DNA of 64,000 bases from Belliella baltica DSM 15883 (GTDB lineage: Bacteria > Bacteroidota > Bacteroidia > Cytophagales > Cyclobacteriaceae), in NCBI RefSeq assembly GCF_000265405.1, contig NC_018010.1, positions 1,550,001 to 1,614,000 of the forward strand, read 5' to 3'. Under the pieces are notes generated by a model, which ran no database searches, was not told where the DNA came from, and saw nothing but the letters and a program-made list of their open reading frames with translations. Of this stretch, positions 17,554 through 26,321 are shown piece after piece (positions within the stretch are counted from its first letter, which is position 1; each line of letters begins with the position of its first letter). Made by a program: the position numbers and the translations under genes.

Positions 17554-18003
17554 TTATGCTAACAATGATTTTACCTTCATGGAGATGGCTTTCCCATCAG
17601 CTTTTCCTGCCAATGCTTTGGTAGCGAGTCCCATCACTTTACCCATATCTTTGAGACCTTCTGCACCGGATTCGGCGATGATTTTCTTCAACTCAGCTTC
17701 CAATTCCTCTTCAGATAATTGCTTTGGCAAAAACTCAGAAATAATTTCTAATTCTGCCAATTCCACTGCCAAAAGATCTTCTCTATTTTGTTGTTGATAA
17801 ATATCAGCTGAATCTCTTCGCTGTTTCGCAGCCTTGGTAAGCAGCTTCAATTCATCCTCTTCAGATAAACTCTCAGAAGCTCCTCCTTTGGTTTCTTCCA
17901 ACATGATCAATGATTTGATCGCTCTCAAAGCACGTAACCTGTCTTTGTCTTTAGCCAACATGGCTTTTTTAATTTCACTTTCTACACTTTGCTTTAAACT
18001 CAT
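17554..18003 (-). CDS. GatB/YqeY domain protein
   Basis: 149 residues, the usual length. Starts MSLKQSVESEIKKAMLAKDKDRLRALRAIKSLI, contains QQNREDLLAVELAELEIISEFLPKQL and ends GKVMGLATKALAGKADGKAISMKVKSLLA, all diagnostic. Related to the tail domain of the amidotransferase GatB, which contacts tRNA; stand-alone YqeY proteins lack a settled role. First gene of the cvpA/pabA operon; its start faces the pdxJ promoter, so the 60-bp gap is a shared divergent control region. Confidence 0.93.
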   Translation of the reverse strand: MSLKQSVESEIKKAMLAKDKDRLRALRAIKSLIMLEETKGGASESLSEEDELKLLTKAAKQRRDSADIYQQQNREDLLAVELAELEIISEFLPKQLSEEELEAELKKIIAESGAEGLKDMGKVMGLATKALAGKADGKAISMKVKSLLA

Positions 18004-18007
18004 TCCC

Positions 18008-18036
18008 TTGTTGTTTGTGTTATAGGTGTAAATTTG
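18008..18036 (+). promoter_or_regulatory. Bacteroidota-type promoter for pdxJ
   Basis: TTG at 18008-18010 (the -33 element), an 18-bp spacer, then TAAATTTG at 18029-18036, an exact match to the TAnnTTTG -7 consensus. Transcription would start near 18043, leaving a leader of about 22 nt before the pdxJ ATG. Confidence 0.7.
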
Positions 18037-18064
18037 TCACAAAATTATCTTTTAATTTAGGAAA

Positions 18065-18781
18065 ATGACCAAGTTAAGTGTAAATATTAACAAAATCGCC
18101 ACCTTAAGAAACGCTCGTGGAGCAAATAACCCAAATGTTGTCCAAGTAGCTTTGGATGCAGAGCGATTTGGTGCTCAGGGGATTACTGTTCATCCAAGAC
18201 CTGACGAAAGACATATTCGTTACCAAGATGTCCTTGACTTGAGCAAAGTGGTGACTACAGAATTCAACATAGAAGGTTACCCAGACAGAAGATTTATGGA
18301 TTTGATCAAACTGGTCAAGCCTGCACAAGCTACCTTGGTTCCTGATCCACCAGAGGCGATCACCTCCAATTCAGGTTGGGATACCATCAAGCATTTGGAT
18401 TATTTGAAAGATATTGTTGCAGAATTGCATTCCTACGGAACGAGAGTATCCATTTTCATCAATCCGGAAACCAAATATTTTGAACCTGCCAAAGAGACGG
18501 GGACAGATAGAGTGGAGCTTTACACTGAGCCATATGCCGTGAATTTCCCGAAGGACAAACAAGCTGCCATCAAACCTTATGTGGAGGTGTCCGAGCTTGC
18601 GAGACAACTCGGACTGGGTCTCAATGCAGGTCATGATTTAGATTTGCACAATCTCAAATTCCTCAAAGAACAGATTCCTTATCTTGATGAAGTTTCCATT
18701 GGTCATGCTTTGGTTTGCGATGCTTTGTACTATGGTTTGGAAAATACTATTCAGATGTACAGGAGGCAGTTGGAGGTTTAA
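18065..18781 (+). CDS. pdxJ: Pyridoxine 5'-phosphate synthase
   Basis: 238 residues. [14 protein letters not shown] at the N-terminus, HPRPDERHI (phosphate-binding and catalytic His/Arg), the catalytic Glu region in the middle, LNAGHDL, and [14 protein letters not shown] at the end are all PdxJ hallmarks. It condenses 1-deoxyxylulose 5-phosphate with 3-amino-2-oxopropyl phosphate to give pyridoxine 5'-phosphate in de novo vitamin B6 synthesis. Followed at 193 bp by an esterase-like gene on the same strand. Confidence 0.96.
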   Translation: MTKLSVNINKIATLRNARGANNPNVVQVALDAERFGAQGITVHPRPDERHIRYQDVLDLSKVVTTEFNIEGYPDRRFMDLIKLVKPAQATLVPDPPEAITSNSGWDTIKHLDYLKDIVAELHSYGTRVSIFINPETKYFEPAKETGTDRVELYTEPYAVNFPKDKQAAIKPYVEVSELARQLGLGLNAGHDLDLHNLKFLKEQIPYLDEVSIGHALVCDALYYGLENTIQMYRRQLEV

Positions 18782-18974
18782 ATTCTAATTCACTAGACTA
18801 GAAAAGATATTTCAAAAAGATCGAACTGATGAAGTTTAGAGATTGAAATAAGATAGAAATACGCCTCTGACTAACAGCAGACAGGGTTGTCGAAATATTT
18901 AAAAAGTGGCGCCTTGGTTGTGAAGTAAACCGATTTAGAAGAAGGTATTTTATTGAAACTTATAGGATAAGCAA

Positions 18975-19736
18975 ATGAAACTTAATTTTAGAAAAACAGG
19001 CTCAGGAGAGCCAATGATAATATTGCACGGACTTTTTGGATCTGCGGATAACTGGTTTTCAATAGCCAAAGAACTTGAGAAAGATTTCACCTTATATCTC
19101 GTCGATCAGAGAAATCATGGAGATTCTCCACACAGTGACGAGTGGAATTATAAGGTCATGGCAGAAGACATCAATGAATTGATGGAAGAAGAGGGGATAG
19201 AAAAAGCCTTTTTTATGGGGCACTCCATGGGAGGGAAAACAGTAATGAATTTTGCTTTAAGATATCCAGAAAAAGTAATGAAGTTGATTGTGGCTGATAT
19301 TGCACCAAGGCATTATCCTGTGCATCATCAAACAATTTTAGAAGGCTTATCTTCTGTCAATTTATCAGAAATCAGATCTAGAAAAGAAGCAGACGAGCAA
19401 TTGGCAAAGTTTGTTCCCGAACCAGGAATCCGACAGTTTTTGCTCAAAAGTTTGGGGAGAAATGGCGAAGGAGACTTTATTTGGAAGATCAATTTGTCTG
19501 TCATCATCGACAAGATAGAAAATGTTGGAGAAGCTTTAGATTACAAGAACAGCTTCGATAAACCAACATTGTTCATGGGTGGGGAAAATTCCAACTATAT
19601 CCAAGACAAAGACAAGGCTGATATTGACCGATACTTCCCAAACAGTCATCTGATTTATATCAAAAATGCTGGACATTGGCTTCATGCCGAGCAGCCTCAA
19701 GCCGTGATTGACACGGTAAAGGCTTTTCTCAAGTGA
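18975..19736 (+). CDS. Alpha/beta hydrolase, YbfF-like esterase
   Basis: 253 residues. Oxyanion-hole region ILHGLFGSADNW, DQRNHGDSPHSD, nucleophile elbow GHSMGGKTVM (Ser), and the catalytic His in NAGHWLHAEQP; the acid is probably the Asp near DKDKADID. No signal peptide, so cytosolic. The family has broad acyl-ester and thioester activity and its natural substrate is unknown. It often lies near pdxJ in this group. Confidence 0.92.
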   Translation: MKLNFRKTGSGEPMIILHGLFGSADNWFSIAKELEKDFTLYLVDQRNHGDSPHSDEWNYKVMAEDINELMEEEGIEKAFFMGHSMGGKTVMNFALRYPEKVMKLIVADIAPRHYPVHHQTILEGLSSVNLSEIRSRKEADEQLAKFVPEPGIRQFLLKSLGRNGEGDFIWKINLSVIIDKIENVGEALDYKNSFDKPTLFMGGENSNYIQDKDKADIDRYFPNSHLIYIKNAGHWLHAEQPQAVIDTVKAFLK

Positions 19737-19984
19737 AAAAGGTACAAAGTACCAAGTACAACGTACAAAGAAGTTGAATATGTAGCTTGGCCTGAGGATA
19801 AAAGAGATTAGATTTTATTTCTATCCGATTTCACAGCAGTAGCCATTCAAAATGATTGGATCATTATATTTCGATCATCAGTTGACTGTTAGCTGTTGAC
19901 GAGTATTCGCGCACAAAAGATCTCTAATAATCGCACTTAAAGTATTGCAGATAATCATATAATCCATTTATTTCGCATAACAAA
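19737..19984. repeat. Gap with tacaaagtaccaagtac repeat, upstream of tRNA
   Basis: 19741-19770 reads ggtacaaagtaccaagtaca then acgtacaaag, three near-copies of gtacaaag; the inverse is present at 16411-16432. Nothing else recognisable. The tRNA promoter should lie near 19950-19980 but no clean consensus was found. Confidence 0.5.
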
Positions 19985-20058
19985 CGGGGTGTAGCGCAGC
20001 CTGGTAGCGTACTTGCATGGGGTGCAAGGGGTCGCTGGTTCGAATCCAGTCACCCCGA
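19985..20058 (+). tRNA. tRNA-Pro (anticodon GGG)
   Basis: A 74-nt cloverleaf: acceptor CGGGGTG pairs with CACCCCG, D arm GCGCAGCCTGGTAGCGT, anticodon stem CTTGC/GCAAG with 7-nt loop ATGGGGT giving anticodon GGG, T arm with GTTCGAATC, discriminator A. The 3' CCA is not encoded. It decodes CCC and CCU. Confidence 0.95.
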
Positions 20059-20066
20059 CGAAATGT

Positions 20067-20107
20067 AAAGCCTGTCTCAAAATCTCCTTTTAAGACAGGC
20101 TTTTTTT
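20067..20107 (+). terminator. Rho-independent terminator after tRNA-Pro
   Basis: aaagcctgtct and agacaggcttt form an 11-bp stem with a 15-nt loop and a run of T after it, 9 bp downstream of the tRNA 3' end. Confidence 0.9.
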
Positions 20108-20290
20108 GTCTTATGTATTTAGGGTGAATAAAGATTTCATATTTAAGCTTCTTGTTCGATTTTATTACGGAAAAATCATTAAACTAAAGAGTTTTTAATT
20201 TTACAAAAAAAAATCTAGGAAACAAATTATTTAAAAAATTTCTATAAATATTTATACACTTTTCAAGCACCGGGTTGGTCAAGGGAATTT

Positions 20291-20893
20291 TCAATCCAAA
20301 CTCGGCAAACTCAATTTGTACTTCACGGCGATCATTCGAATGGATATCACCACAGACATAGAGATAAGCAGATTATAATCGCGCTCTAGCCCAAAATAAT
20401 TCAACACCAGATACAAAATTGCACCTGCCAAACAAGCGGATGCGTAAATTTCTTTTCTGAATAAGATCGGGATTTCATTGGTCAAGGTATCCCGCAGTAC
20501 ACCGCCCATGACAGCCGAAAACATGCCCATGATGGCAGCAATTTCTACACTTACTCCTAGACTCAATGCTTTTTCTACACCTAAAACCGTAAAAAAACCG
20601 ATTCCCAGGGTATCAAATAGAAACATGGTTTTGCGAAGCTTCAACAAGAACTTCTGAAATAAAAAGGCACAAATAATTCCTGCAAAAATCGCATAAACAA
20701 ACTGAACATCCCCAATCCAAACCAATGGATTGCTATCTAACAAAAGGTCACGAAGCGTACCTCCACCAATGGCCGTTACAAAACCTGTAAATCCTGCCCC
20801 AAAAAGATCATGCTCCCGGTCTTTGACTGCTAAAGCTCCTGAGATCGCAAAAACAAATGTACCAGCTAATTCTAAAGGGTATTGTAAATCCAT
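20291..20893 (-). CDS. TRIC/UPF0126 family cation channel
   Basis: 200 residues with two repeats of three helices. The repeat signature is GFVTAIGGGTLRDLLLD in the first half and GMFSAVMGGVLRDTLTNEIP in the second, each with the conserved G-G-x-x-R-D. Prokaryotic members form homotrimeric K+ channels in the inner membrane. Isolated, minus strand, with no obvious partner. Confidence 0.93.
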   Translation of the reverse strand: MDLQYPLELAGTFVFAISGALAVKDREHDLFGAGFTGFVTAIGGGTLRDLLLDSNPLVWIGDVQFVYAIFAGIICAFLFQKFLLKLRKTMFLFDTLGIGFFTVLGVEKALSLGVSVEIAAIMGMFSAVMGGVLRDTLTNEIPILFRKEIYASACLAGAILYLVLNYFGLERDYNLLISMSVVISIRMIAVKYKLSLPSLD

Positions 20894-21022
20894 TAACGAG
20901 ACAAAATAAGATTCAAAATTGAACTAAGGTAAGCAAAAACAAATAGTAAATTAAAAAAAATCATTTTCCGTGTCGCACTTTCGGATTGAGTTTCGTCTAG
21001 AGATTTGTAAACTTGGAAAACT

Positions 21023-21262
21023 ATGAAAAATTGGATCGCAGTTTTTTTATTAAGTGGCTCAGCTCTTTTGTTAGCATTTCAATGTGAGGAAATAAATCCA
21101 AATGAAGTTGTGAACTGCATTGATGAGTCAAAAATCCGTACAGATGCAGCTTGTTATATGATTTATGACCCAGTATGTGGTTGTGATAATAAGACTTATG
21201 GGAATGATTGCATCGCAATCAATGCTGGCGTCACCTCTTACACCAAAGGTGCTTGTGAATAA
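21023..21262 (+). CDS. Kazal-domain lipoprotein (candidate protease inhibitor)
   Basis: 79 residues. A lipoprotein-like signal (MKNWIAVFLLSGSALLLAFQC; lipobox LAFQC, Cys21) precedes one Kazal domain of about 45 residues: IYDPVCGCDNKTYGNDCIAI then NAGVTSYTKGAC. Conserved Cys and the Tyr/Asn of the core are present; C-G-C-D-N-K-T-Y-G-N is the standard bacterial version. Kazal proteins are tight-binding serine protease inhibitors. Tethered to the membrane it could guard the cell against exported proteases. Its target is unknown. Confidence 0.85.
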   Translation: MKNWIAVFLLSGSALLLAFQCEEINPNEVVNCIDESKIRTDAACYMIYDPVCGCDNKTYGNDCIAINAGVTSYTKGACE

Positions 21263-21275
21263 ATTTTTTGCAATT

Positions 21276-21488
21276 TTAATTTCCCCTATCCTCATACCAT
21301 TTTTCTTCAAAGGTAGAATTCACCTCAATATCTGCATTCAGTACTTTATAAACCATCCAAATGATGAAAAGAGGTGAAAGTGAGAAAACAAGTAAGATCA
21401 AAGCCAAATTGATATTAGCAAAAATGGCAGTGATATAAATGATCAATATGGATGTGACCCAATACACAGGAGAAAGGTGATTTTTCAT
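21276..21488 (-). CDS. Small two-helix membrane protein, unknown
   Basis: 70 residues with two hydrophobic helices (about 9-26 and 29-48) and a charged C-terminal tail (FEEKWYEDRGN). Not assigned to a family from sequence. It is convergent with the Kazal gene (13 bp apart) and divergent from the VWA gene (56 bp). Codon use looks like a real gene; confidence is limited by length. Confidence 0.6.
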   Translation of the reverse strand: MKNHLSPVYWVTSILIIYITAIFANINLALILLVFSLSPLFIIWMVYKVLNADIEVNSTFEEKWYEDRGN

Positions 21489-21544
21489 AATTTTTTTCCT
21501 TATTCTTTGAATATGATAAACTAGCGAGCACCTATTCTTGTTAT

Positions 21545-22654
21545 GTGCCTGTTATGAAAGGATTCAGATTTACAAAATATATACCCCCACAAGATCCAGA
21601 AAAAAACAATTTTGAAAATTTGCTCAATATTTTTCTGCAATTGGTGACGATGACAGGCGGTGATGCAGCAGAAGCCTTGAGTTGGTTGACCAATTTGGAT
21701 AAGCAATACAACCTCACTACGCCACAATATGGTATTGGAGATTTTATTGAAGACCTGAAGTCTAAGGGCTATTTGACAGAAGAAAATCAAAAAGGTGAAT
21801 TTAAAATCACTGGCAAAGCTGAGCAATCAATCAGAAAATCAGCTTTGGAGGAAATTTTCGGCAAATTGAAAAAGTCGAAAGGTGGACAGCATAAAACTAC
21901 CCACTCCGGAACAGGAGATGAAAAAGGAACTGACAGAAGACCTTATACTTTCGGAGATAATTTAAATCAGATAGCTTTGACGGATTCTTTGAGAAATGCC
22001 CAAGTGAATCATGGTTTTTCTGGAGATTACTTGTTGACTGAGGATGATTTGGAAGTAGTGGAAAATGAAGTCAGAACGCAGACTTCCACTGTTTTGATGA
22101 TCGACATTTCCCATTCCATGATTCTCTATGGTGAAGACAGAATCACGCCTGCGAAAAAAGTGGCTATGGCCCTTGCCGAACTAATCAAAACCCGCTATCC
22201 AAAAGACACGCTCGATATCATTGTGTTTGGGAATGATGCTTGGCAAATAGAAATCAAGGATTTACCTTATTTGCAAGTTGGCCCGTATCACACCAATACC
22301 GTCGCTGGATTAGAACTTGCCATGGATTTGCTTCGAAGAAGAAAGAATCCAAATAAGCAAATATTCATGATCACAGATGGTAAACCCACCTGTCTAAAAG
22401 TCGGCATCAAATATTATAAAAATAGCTTTGGAATCGACAGCAAGATATTGAGTGAAACGCTCAAGTTAGCTGCGCAATGCCGAAAGCTAAAAATCCCCGT
22501 GACAACATTTATGATTGCTTCAGATCCTTATCTGAAGGAGTTTGTCAAAGAATTTACCAAAGTCAACAATGGAAATGCCTATTACAGTAGCTTGAAAGGG
22601 CTCGGAGATTTGATTTTTGAAGATTATAAGCGTAACAGAACTAAAAGATTTTAA
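21545..22654 (+). CDS. VWA-domain protein (Mg-chelatase BchD-like)
   Basis: 369 residues (Met4, MKGFRFTKY, is an alternative start). A variable helical N-terminal half and a His/Gly/Thr-rich linker (residues ~120-145) precede a von Willebrand A domain from about 180. The MIDAS is complete: DxSxS in MIDISHSMI, a Thr in HTNTVAG and Asp in MITDGKPT. In such pairs the VWA protein acts with an AAA+ partner as a metal-dependent remodelling device. The AAA+ gene follows after 3 bp. Function of this subtype is undescribed to my knowledge. Confidence 0.85.
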   Translation: MPVMKGFRFTKYIPPQDPEKNNFENLLNIFLQLVTMTGGDAAEALSWLTNLDKQYNLTTPQYGIGDFIEDLKSKGYLTEENQKGEFKITGKAEQSIRKSALEEIFGKLKKSKGGQHKTTHSGTGDEKGTDRRPYTFGDNLNQIALTDSLRNAQVNHGFSGDYLLTEDDLEVVENEVRTQTSTVLMIDISHSMILYGEDRITPAKKVAMALAELIKTRYPKDTLDIIVFGNDAWQIEIKDLPYLQVGPYHTNTVAGLELAMDLLRRRKNPNKQIFMITDGKPTCLKVGIKYYKNSFGIDSKILSETLKLAAQCRKLKIPVTTFMIASDPYLKEFVKEFTKVNNGNAYYSSLKGLGDLIFEDYKRNRTKRF

Positions 22655-22657
22655 AAA

Positions 22658-24184
22658 ATGGAGTACAATAAATTGACTGCTAAAGAATTACTGAAAATAA
22701 AAACCTTGGGAGAACTGAAAGCCGCCGGCTACGAACCCAAGTCTATCAAAGAAGAACTCAGACAGAACTTGATCTCAAAAATCCAAAAGGGCGAAAATGT
22801 CTTTGAGGGAATTTGGGGCTACGAGGATACGGTTATTCCAGATATTGAAAGAGCCATTCTCTCTAGACACAATATCAATTTGCTTGGCTTGAGAGGTCAG
22901 GCAAAAACTAGAATCGCTCGAATGATGACTTTTTTATTGGACGAATTTGTGCCCGTGATAGAAGGATCCGAATTGAATGACGATCCACTTGCGCCTCTTT
23001 CAGCTTCTTCGTTAGCATTGATAGAAGCGAAAGGGGATGATCATACGCCAATCGGGTGGTGGCATCGAGCAGATCGCTATACTGAAAAATTGGCCACGCC
23101 AGATGTTTCTGTTGCCGATTTGATTGGAGATGTAGATCCGATCAAAGCTGCCACGATGAAGCTTTCATACAATGACGAACGGGTAATTCATTATGGATTG
23201 GTACCACGATCGCACAGATCCATTTTCGTGATCAACGAACTTCCTGATTTACAAGCGAGGATTCAAGTTGCGCTCTTTAATATTTTGCAAGAAGGAGATA
23301 TTCAGATCAGAGGATTTAAGTTGAGGCTGCCTTTGGATATTCAGTTTGTCTTCACTGCCAATCCGGAAGATTATACCAATAGGGGATCGATCGTGACACC
23401 ATTGAAGGATAGGATCGAAAGTCAGATTATCACCCATTATCCCAAAACTATTGAAATCGGGAAACAAATCACTGCACAGGAAGTCAAATTGGATGGAAAG
23501 CCTTTGGACAAAATTCATGTGCCTGAGTTGATGAAGGATTTGATTGAGCAGATTGCGATAGTAGCGAGACACAGTGAGTATGTGGATGAGAAAAGTGGCG
23601 TATCAGCAAGATTGACCATCTCGGCTTACGAAAACTTGATTTCAGCTGCTGAAAGAAGACTTTATAAAAATAAGGAAGAAAATACAGTTGTTCGGATTTC
23701 AGATTTGATTGGGATCATTCCAGCAATAACCGGGAAAGTAGAATTGGTCTATGAAGGAGAGCAGGAAGGCGCAGGCTTGGTTGCTTACAACTTGATAGGA
23801 AAAGCAATCAGAACATTGTTTGTGGATTATTTCCCTTCACCCGAACAAAAGAAAAAAGACAAAGAGGGCAATCCTTATGTGTTGCCATTATCCTGGTTTG
23901 GTGAAGGAAATTCCTTGGATGTCTTGGCATCACAATCAGACAAGGAATATAAATCTGAATTGCACAAAGTGCCAGGCTTAGAAGATATCATCACGGCAAC
24001 CATCAAAGGACTTCCTGAAAAAGAGAAAGAATTTTTTATGGAATTTGCACTTCATGGATTGGCAGAATACAGTCAGTTGAGCAAGAAGCTTCTGGATACA
24101 GGCATGCAGTTCAAAGACCTTTTCAGCTCCATGTTTGACATGGGCGCCCCCGATGAAGATGACTTTGATGAGGATGATAATTGA
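22658..24184 (+). CDS. MoxR/ChlI-like AAA+ ATPase
   Basis: 508 residues. Walker A LGLRGQAKTR (about residues 78-87), Walker B VINELPD with Asn in place of the usual Asp and the catalytic Glu kept, sensor-1 FTANPEDYT and Arg finger LKDRIES. C-terminal lid region from about 320, then an acidic tail (GAPDEDDFDEDDN). An N-terminal helical extension (about 60 residues) is unusual for MoxR. Three bp downstream of the VWA gene, so one operon. These pairs are thought to remodel or activate other proteins; substrate unknown. Confidence 0.88.
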   Translation: MEYNKLTAKELLKIKTLGELKAAGYEPKSIKEELRQNLISKIQKGENVFEGIWGYEDTVIPDIERAILSRHNINLLGLRGQAKTRIARMMTFLLDEFVPVIEGSELNDDPLAPLSASSLALIEAKGDDHTPIGWWHRADRYTEKLATPDVSVADLIGDVDPIKAATMKLSYNDERVIHYGLVPRSHRSIFVINELPDLQARIQVALFNILQEGDIQIRGFKLRLPLDIQFVFTANPEDYTNRGSIVTPLKDRIESQIITHYPKTIEIGKQITAQEVKLDGKPLDKIHVPELMKDLIEQIAIVARHSEYVDEKSGVSARLTISAYENLISAAERRLYKNKEENTVVRISDLIGIIPAITGKVELVYEGEQEGAGLVAYNLIGKAIRTLFVDYFPSPEQKKKDKEGNPYVLPLSWFGEGNSLDVLASQSDKEYKSELHKVPGLEDIITATIKGLPEKEKEFFMEFALHGLAEYSQLSKKLLDTGMQFKDLFSSMFDMGAPDEDDFDEDDN

Positions 24185-24242
24185 ATTTATTTGAATCTTG
24201 TTTTATATTTATAGGAGTGAACTTTGAGAAAAACATAAGAAG

Positions 24243-24485
24243 ATGAACACAAAAGAAAAGTTTCATTTATTGATTGAAGGTATTGAGAATGAAAGGGAGC
24301 TGAATTCTTATTATCACCTAATTCAACGATTAAGTTTAAATACACAAGGAGAGCTTCTATCAGGTTTGTCTGCTCAAGAAAAAAATGAAATAGAGATAAG
24401 TTACCAAGAAAGTGAAGATCCAAATCAACTTATTCCTCAGTCTGATGTCGAAAAACAATTTAGTAAGTGGTTAAAAGGGTTGTGA
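24243..24485 (+). CDS. Orphan RelB/addiction-module antitoxin-like protein
   Basis: 80 residues. Helical N-terminus (FHLLIEGIENERELNSYY) and the ending EISYQESEDPNQLIPQSDVEKQFSKWLKGL resemble the short Bacteroidota proteins annotated as addiction-module antitoxins (ESEDPxxxxxxxEVxxxxxKWL). No toxin gene (RelE/ParE-like) follows: the next 180 bp hold only the two short repeats and a terminator. Function by resemblance only. Confidence 0.55.
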   Translation: MNTKEKFHLLIEGIENERELNSYYHLIQRLSLNTQGELLSGLSAQEKNEIEISYQESEDPNQLIPQSDVEKQFSKWLKGL

Positions 24486-24490
24486 ATAAA

Positions 24491-24560
24491 AAGGGGCGTT
24501 AGCCCTGCAATCTTCGTAGAAAATAAGGTCTAATAATTAATATAAGGGGCGTAGCCCTGA
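24491..24560. repeat. Two copies of ggggcgttagccct hairpin
   Basis: aaggggcgttagccctg at 24491-24507 and aaggggcgtagccctga at 24544-24560; each can fold as GGGGC/GCCCT-type short stem. They sit where a toxin gene would be expected downstream of the antitoxin-like gene. Confidence 0.6.
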
Positions 24561-24610
24561 CATCTCTTAGTCTCCATAATAAATGTTCAAAAAATAAAAT
24601 TCCTAAATAA

Positions 24611-24648
24611 AAAAAGCCCATCTCTTTCACAAGGACATGGGCTTTTCT
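24611..24648. terminator. Rho-independent terminator (bidirectional)
   Basis: aaaaagcccat, a 15-nt loop, then atgggctttt, with T and A runs on both sides. It lies between the antitoxin-like gene (plus) and ndk (minus) and suits both. Confidence 0.85.
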
Positions 24649-24667
24649 GTTTTTTTATCTTTATGAA

Positions 24668-25090
24668 TTAAAGCACTCTCTCCGCCTGATTAAAGAAGAA
24701 GTTTCCTTCGATCGCTGCGTTTTCGTCAGAGTCAGAACCGTGAACCGCATTTGCTTCGATAGATTTAGCGAAGATTTTTCTGATCGTTCCTTCAGCTGCA
24801 TCAGCAGGATTGGTCGCTCCGATCAATTTTCGGAACTCTTCTACTGCATTGTCTTTTTCCAAAATCGCAGCGAAAATAGGTCCAGAAGACATGTATGCAC
24901 AAAGGTCAGCATAGAAAGGTCTAGCTTGGTGTACTTCATAAAATTTGCCTGCCAATTCGGGAGTCAATTTTGTAGCTTTCATTGCTACTACCTTGAAACC
25001 TGCTTCTTCGATCATTTTTAAAATTGCACCTGAATTACCCGCGCCAAAAGCATCAGGCTTGATCATTGTGAAAGTTCTGTTAGTTGCCAT
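24668..25090 (-). CDS. ndk: Nucleoside diphosphate kinase
   Basis: 140 residues. FTMIKPDAF at the N-terminus, the active-site His in [12 protein letters not shown], and [16 protein letters not shown] are all canonical. It balances NTP pools by phosphotransfer through the phospho-His. Stands alone and is divergent from nrnA with a short gap. Confidence 0.97.
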   Translation of the reverse strand: MATNRTFTMIKPDAFGAGNSGAILKMIEEAGFKVVAMKATKLTPELAGKFYEVHQARPFYADLCAYMSSGPIFAAILEKDNAVEEFRKLIGATNPADAAEGTIRKIFAKSIEANAVHGSDSDENAAIEGNFFFNQAERVL

Positions 25091-25208
25091 ATTGATAGAT
25101 TTATATCGTTTTTAGAATTAAGGTGCAAAAATACGGGAAATAAATGAAGTTCCGAATGTTGCATGTGAAATCTCTGTTATCTCTTTTGTTTTGAGGAGCT
25201 TAAGGATA

Positions 25209-25239
25209 TTGGGATTTTCGGAAAATTATCCTGACCTTT
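25209..25239 (+). promoter_or_regulatory. Bacteroidota-type promoter for nrnA
   Basis: TTG at 25209-25211, a 20-bp spacer, then TGACCTTTG at 25232-25240 (one mismatch to TAnnTTTG, with TG for TA and one extra spacer base possible). Transcription would start near 25247, about 34 nt before the ATG at 25281; this supports the shorter start, since the longer frame would begin upstream of the promoter. Confidence 0.5.
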
Positions 25240-25280
25240 GCAGACTGTGTTCTAAAAAGAGCAGTTACAAAAGCTTTAAA

Positions 25281-26321
25281 ATGCAAGCATTCGAGTTATT
25301 TAAAAATAAAATCGCCTCCCCAGCCAAAATTGTAATTACCACCCACCACAAGCCTGATGCAGATGCATTGGGGTCTTCTTTGGGATTGGCCAATTACTTA
25401 ATCAAAAAAGGCCACGAGGTAACCGTGATTACCCCTTCTGATTACCCTTCCTTCCTGCATTGGATGAAAGGAAATGAAGATGTGATCAATTTTGAAGATA
25501 AGAGCGTTCAAGAAAAAGCGATCAAAAAAATTCAGGAAGCTGAAATTATTTTTTGTCTTGATTTTTCTTGTTTGAGTAGGCTTCAGTCTATGCAAGATTA
25601 TGTCAAAGAATCCAAAGCCTACAAAGTAAATATTGACCATCATCAAGATCCAAAAGATTTCTGTGCTTTTCGGTATTGGAGCACAGAGGCTGCTGCTACT
25701 TGTGAATTGATCTATGAATTGATTGAAAAAGTAGGGGACAAAGGTTTGTTGGATTCAGATATTGCAGATTGTCTTTATGCTGGAATCATGACAGATACAG
25801 GAGGCTTTAGACATCCAAATACTACCAAAAATGTCCATTTGATTACCGCCGAACTCATTGAGCTAGGTGCTGATAATTCTAAAATCTCCAAATTGATCTA
25901 TGATACAAACAGTGTCAATAGATTGAAATTTATAGGTTTTGCGATATCGAGAAGATTGGTGATCAATGAAGAACTCAAAATCGCATATTTTTCCATCAGC
26001 AAAAAGGATTTACGTAAGTATTCTTCACAAACAGGGGACACTGAAGGTCTCGTCAATTATGCACTTTCTATAGGAGGAATTAAGATTGCAGCACTTTTCA
26101 CAGAAAGAGAAGATGGGATTAAGATCTCTTTTCGATCAACAGAAGAGGTGGCTGTCAATAAATTTGCACAAGAGCATTTCAATGGTGGAGGTCATAAAAA
26201 TGCCTCCGGTGGAAAATCGGACTTGACTTTGAGCGAAACAACAGAGAAATTTGAAAAATTAATTAAAGAAAATTATAACACCTTATTCAAACAACTTGAA
26301 CTTATCCATGAAAAAAATTAA
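25281..26321 (+). CDS. nrnA: DHH-family phosphoesterase, NrnA-like
   Basis: 346 residues from ATG 25281; an in-frame ATG 90 bp upstream is rejected because it lies ahead of the promoter. THHKPDADALGSS is the DHH-phosphoesterase N-terminal motif (as HxxPDxDAxGS), NIDHHQDP the DHH motif, and GGGHKNASGG the DHHA1 motif. NrnA enzymes degrade nanoRNAs of 2-5 nt and dephosphorylate pAp. Its last 14 bp overlap the start of the next gene, a FKBP lipoprotein, so translation is coupled. Confidence 0.94.
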   Translation: MQAFELFKNKIASPAKIVITTHHKPDADALGSSLGLANYLIKKGHEVTVITPSDYPSFLHWMKGNEDVINFEDKSVQEKAIKKIQEAEIIFCLDFSCLSRLQSMQDYVKESKAYKVNIDHHQDPKDFCAFRYWSTEAAATCELIYELIEKVGDKGLLDSDIADCLYAGIMTDTGGFRHPNTTKNVHLITAELIELGADNSKISKLIYDTNSVNRLKFIGFAISRRLVINEELKIAYFSISKKDLRKYSSQTGDTEGLVNYALSIGGIKIAALFTEREDGIKISFRSTEEVAVNKFAQEHFNGGGHKNASGGKSDLTLSETTEKFEKLIKENYNTLFKQLELIHEKN

